Below, piece by piece: positions 3,927-6,827 of a stretch of DNA of 6,827 nt. The notes under the pieces were generated by a model. It was not told where the DNA came from, did not search any database, and saw only the letters and a program-made list of their open reading frames with translations. The stretch comes from Pseudomonadota bacterium. GTDB lineage: Bacteria; Pseudomonadota; Alphaproteobacteria; Acetobacterales; Acetobacteraceae. Location: positions 1 through 6,827 of the forward strand of contig JAKBCD010000097.1 in assembly GCA_021808205.1 (NCBI GenBank). Direction: 5' to 3'. Position 1 is the first letter of the stretch, and the number at the start of each line of letters is the position of its first letter. Both the position numbers and the translations under genes were made by a program.

Positions 3927-6575
3927 GTGACGACACTGGACAAGACTTTCGAGCCGGCCTCATCCGAGGCGCGGCTTTATGCCGGTTGGGAAGCCTCCGG
4001 CGCGTTTGCCGCGCAGCCGGAGAGCAACGCGCAGCCCTACACCATCATGATCCCGCCGCCGAACGTAACCGGCAGCCTGCATGTGGGCCACGCCCTGACC
4101 ATGACGTTGCAGGATATTCTTGTCCGCTACCGCCGCATGCAGGGGCGCGATGTGCTTTGGCAGCCGGGCACGGACCACGCCGGCATTGCCACGCAGATGG
4201 TGGTGGAGCGGCTGCTGGATAAGGAAGGCGTCTCGCGCAAAGAGCTTGGCCGCGAGACCTTTCTCTCCCGCGTCTGGCAGTGGAAGGCCGAGTCAGGCGG
4301 TGCCATCACCCAGCAGTTGCGCCGTCTCGGCGCCTCGCCGGACTGGGCGCGTGAGCGCTTCACCATGGATGAGGGGCTTTCCGTGGCGGTGCGCGAAGTG
4401 TTCGTGCGGCTGTTCGAGGAAGGTCTGATCTATCAGGACAAGCGGCTGGTGAACTGGGACACCCAGTTGCAGACCGCGATCTCCGACCTTGAGGTGGAAA
4501 GCCGCGAAACCAAGGGGAATATGTGGCACATTCGCTACCCGGTTGAGGGCGGCGAGGAGATCATCGTCGCCACCACCCGGCCGGAGACGATGCTGGCGGA
4601 TACCGCCGTGGCCGTGCATCCCGAGAACGAAAAATACAAGCACTTCATCGGTCGGCATGTGGTGCTGCCGCTCACGGAGCGCCGCATCCCCATCATCGCG
4701 GATGAATATGCTGACCCGGAGAAGGGCACGGGGGCCGTGAAGATTACGCCCGCGCATGATTTCAACGATTTCGAGGTGGGCAAGCGGCACGGCCTGGCCA
4801 TGCCCTCGATGCTCGACCGCCAAGGCCGTATCACCCTCTCGGAATTGGGCGAGATGCCGGAGTTTGTGCGCTCGCTTGAAGGGCAGGACCGGTTCGCGGC
4901 GCGCAAACTTATCGTGGCGGAATTAGAGGCGCGCGAACAACTGGTGGAGGTGAAGCCGCACCAGAACATGGTGCCTTATGGCGACCGCTCGGGCACGGTG
5001 ATTGAGCCGTATCTGACGACGCAATGGTATTGCAACGCGCATGTGCTGGCCCAGCCTGCCATAAAAGCGGTTGAGGAAGGCCGCACCCAGTTTGTGCCCA
5101 AGCAGTGGGAGAATACCTTCTTCGCCTGGATGCGCGACATCCAGCCCTGGTGTATCTCCCGCCAGCTTTGGTGGGGCCACCGCATCCCGGCCTGGTACGA
5201 CGAAGCCGGCAAGGTTTACGTGGCGCGCACTGAGGCCGAGGCACAGGCCAAGGCAGGGCCGGGTGTGGCGCTCACGCAAGATGAGGACGTGCTGGATACC
5301 TGGTTCTCCTCCGCCCTCTGGCCATTCTCCACGCTCGGCTGGCCGGAACAAACGCCGGAACTGGCCAAATACTACCCCACCGATACGCTGGTGACCGGGT
5401 TCGACATCATCTTCTTCTGGGTCGCCCGGATGATGATGATGGGCCTGCATTTCATGGGCGATGTGCCGTTCCGCACCATCTACATCCACGGCCTGGTGCG
5501 CGACGAAAAGGGCCAGAAAATGTCCAAATCCAAGGGCAATGTGCTGGACCCTCTCACCCTCATCGACAAATTCGGCGCGGATGCTTTGCGCTATTCCGTC
5601 GCCGCCGCCGCGGGGCAGGGGCGGGACGTGAAGCTTGGCGAAAAAATCGTCGAGACCAACCGCGCCTTCATCACCAAAATCTGGAACGCCGCGCGCTTCT
5701 TGGAAATGAACGGGGTGAAGCCAAACCCAGCGTTCAAGCCTGAAAATGCAAAGCTTCCGCTGTGCCGCTGGATTCTCGCCCGCGCCAACGAGGCAATCGA
5801 AACCGCCACCACGGGGCTGGATGCCTTCCGCCCCAACGACTACGCTGCCGCCTGCTACCGCTTCGCCTGGGGTGATTTCTGCGACTGGTTTATCGAACTC
5901 GCCAAGCCGGGCTTCACCTCGGAAGCTGATGCACCGGAAATCCGCGACACGGCGGCTTACGTGCTGGGGGTGCTGCTGCGGCTCATGCACCCGCTGGTTC
6001 CTTACGTGACCGAGGAATTATGGGATCATTTCAACTTCGGTGCCGCTTTCTCCCTCATCTCTTCGCATTGGCCCGCGCCTGCCGCCATCACGGGGGCTGA
6101 GGATGCAGCGGCGGAACTCAACTGGCTCGTCGGCCTGGTGTCAGAAATCCGCACCGTGCGGTCGGAAATGAACGTACCGCCCTCGCAGAAATCGCCGGTG
6201 TTTTTACAGGACGCAAAACCCGAAACCCTCGCCCGCGCGCAAAGCTGGTTCGAGGCGATTTCCCGCATGGCCCGCGCCTCGGAAATCGGCCCACTTGCTG
6301 GCCCGGTGCCGAGGAACGCCGCGCAGGCGGTTCTGGGCGAGGCCACGATCATTCTGCCCCTCGAAGGTCTCATCGACCTCGAAGCCGAGAAAAAACGCCT
6401 CGCCAATACGCTCGCTAAAGCCGAAGCCGAGTTGAAAAAGGTCCAGGCCAAGCTTGCGAACACGGATTTCACTTCCCGCGCGCCGGAAGCAGTGCTTGAA
6501 GAACACCGCGAGCGTGAGCAAAGCTTCACCAATGAGGCACAACGCCTCAGCGCCGCACTTGGGAGACTCGCATGA
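3927..6575 (+). CDS. valS: Valyl-tRNA synthetase (882 aa)
   Basis: This class I aminoacyl-tRNA synthetase charges tRNA-Val with valine in the cytosol. The N-terminal part has PPPNVTGSLHVGH, with the HIGH-type signature HVGH at 52-55. The editing (CP1) domain, which clears mischarged threonine, shows ATTRPETMLADTAV (215-228) and PAHDFNDFEVG (275-285). WCISRQLWWGHRIPAW and the DTWFSSALWPFSTLGW segment belong to the catalytic core. KMSKS lies at 531-535. The helical anticodon-binding domain spans roughly 600-760, and a C-terminal coiled coil (about 816-882, LIDLEAEKKRLANTLAKAEA onward) contacts the tRNA. Length is normal for the shorter bacterial form (E. coli has 951). All key motifs are intact. 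The GTG start is chosen because GGAGGG (3916-3921) precedes it and the text LDKTFEPASSEARLYAGWE matches the family N-terminus. It follows popZ by 49 bases and overlaps the next gene by ATGA. Confidence 0.98.
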   Translation: MTTLDKTFEPASSEARLYAGWEASGAFAAQPESNAQPYTIMIPPPNVTGSLHVGHALTMTLQDILVRYRRMQGRDVLWQPGTDHAGIATQMVVERLLDKEGVSRKELGRETFLSRVWQWKAESGGAITQQLRRLGASPDWARERFTMDEGLSVAVREVFVRLFEEGLIYQDKRLVNWDTQLQTAISDLEVESRETKGNMWHIRYPVEGGEEIIVATTRPETMLADTAVAVHPENEKYKHFIGRHVVLPLTERRIPIIADEYADPEKGTGAVKITPAHDFNDFEVGKRHGLAMPSMLDRQGRITLSELGEMPEFVRSLEGQDRFAARKLIVAELEAREQLVEVKPHQNMVPYGDRSGTVIEPYLTTQWYCNAHVLAQPAIKAVEEGRTQFVPKQWENTFFAWMRDIQPWCISRQLWWGHRIPAWYDEAGKVYVARTEAEAQAKAGPGVALTQDEDVLDTWFSSALWPFSTLGWPEQTPELAKYYPTDTLVTGFDIIFFWVARMMMMGLHFMGDVPFRTIYIHGLVRDEKGQKMSKSKGNVLDPLTLIDKFGADALRYSVAAAAGQGRDVKLGEKIVETNRAFITKIWNAARFLEMNGVKPNPAFKPENAKLPLCRWILARANEAIETATTGLDAFRPNDYAAACYRFAWGDFCDWFIELAKPGFTSEADAPEIRDTAAYVLGVLLRLMHPLVPYVTEELWDHFNFGAAFSLISSHWPAPAAITGAEDAAAELNWLVGLVSEIRTVRSEMNVPPSQKSPVFLQDAKPETLARAQSWFEAISRMARASEIGPLAGPVPRNAAQAVLGEATIILPLEGLIDLEAEKKRLANTLAKAEAELKKVQAKLANTDFTSRAPEAVLEEHREREQSFTNEAQRLSAALGRLA

Positions 6576-6827
6576 TCATTCGTCCCGTCCGCCCGGAGGA
6601 TAAAGCGCAGTGGCTGCCGCTCTGGCAGGGTTATTTGCGGTTTTACGAACACGACCTGCCCTCGGATATAACCGATACGCTCTGGGCACGCTTCTTCGAT
6701 GCGGCTGAGCCCGTCCATGCCCTGGTGACGGAGGAAAACGCTCAGCTTCTCGGCCTCGTGCATTACATCTTCCATCGCAACACCTGGATGGTGGAGGATG
6801 TGTGTTATCTGGAAGATTTGTTCACCG
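6572..6827 (+). CDS. GNAT-family N-acetyltransferase, 3' end beyond the window
   Basis: The first 85 codons of a GNAT-fold acetyltransferase, an enzyme type that moves an acetyl group from acetyl-CoA to an amine. It starts MIIRPVRPEDKAQWLPLWQG (1-20), the usual first strand and helix. YLRFYEHDLPSDITDTLWAR (21-40) gives a second helix, and LLGLVHYIFHRNTW (59-72) is the central strand pair. The stretch VCYLEDLFT (77-85) leads into the segment that would precede the acetyl-CoA loop (R/Q-x-x-G-x-G/A), which lies past the edge and cannot be checked. The ATG overlaps the valS stop (ATGA, 6572-6575) and has GGGAG at 6561-6565, so it is probably co-translated with valS. The substrate is unknown; GNAT members acetylate small amines, drugs or protein termini. 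Confidence 0.88.
   Translation, partial: MIIRPVRPEDKAQWLPLWQGYLRFYEHDLPSDITDTLWARFFDAAEPVHALVTEENAQLLGLVHYIFHRNTWMVEDVCYLEDLFT

Noticed and set aside
4923..5990. 355-codon minus-strand frame
   Set aside because: It lies wholly within valS, whose motifs are all intact. The His/Arg/Gly-rich translation is typical of a shadow frame in GC-rich DNA.
6026..6775. 249-codon minus-strand frame
   Set aside because: It is antisense to the end of valS and the start of the acetyltransferase gene, both recognisable. Its Ser/Arg/Ala-rich composition is that of a shadow.

Overview
The window is GC-rich chromosomal DNA that reads as an alphaproteobacterium, most likely in the Rhodospirillales (for example Acetobacteraceae). 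The main reason is a PopZ-type polar-organising gene sitting between a TolC-family gene and valS, an arrangement I know from alphaproteobacteria. The species cannot be named from this sequence alone.

Layout. Positions 1-579 hold three small genes of unknown function: the tail of a short plus-strand frame, a 62-codon gene overlapping it by ATGA, and a convergent minus-strand 96-codon gene. Positions 580-820 are non-coding and AT-rich in part. They carry two tandem dyad-symmetric sites 21 bp apart upstream of the 96-codon gene. I see no convincing terminator or further gene in this stretch. An intact minus-strand tRNA-Cys(GCA) follows at 821-894. The small unrecognised genes lie beyond its 3' end, where an integrated element would be expected, so the left arm may be accessory DNA. 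That is inference. Positions 895-1037 hold two back-to-back promoters, one for the tRNA and one for the rightward genes.

From 1038 to the right edge all genes run rightward with very tight spacing: a protein-L-isoaspartate O-methyltransferase-like protein, a TolC-family outer-membrane channel, PopZ, valyl-tRNA synthetase, and the first 85 codons of a GNAT acetyltransferase. The first three genes look like one operon. A GC-rich hairpin separates popZ from valS and abuts the valS ribosome-binding site. valS and the acetyltransferase gene overlap by ATGA. The cluster joins envelope export, cell-pole organisation and translation, which do not form one pathway, so the linkage is best read as conserved synteny.

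I found no clear new defence or mobile system. The points most worth a second look are the tandem operator, the substituted active-site segment of the methyltransferase, the dyad over the promoter start, and the hairpin before valS.
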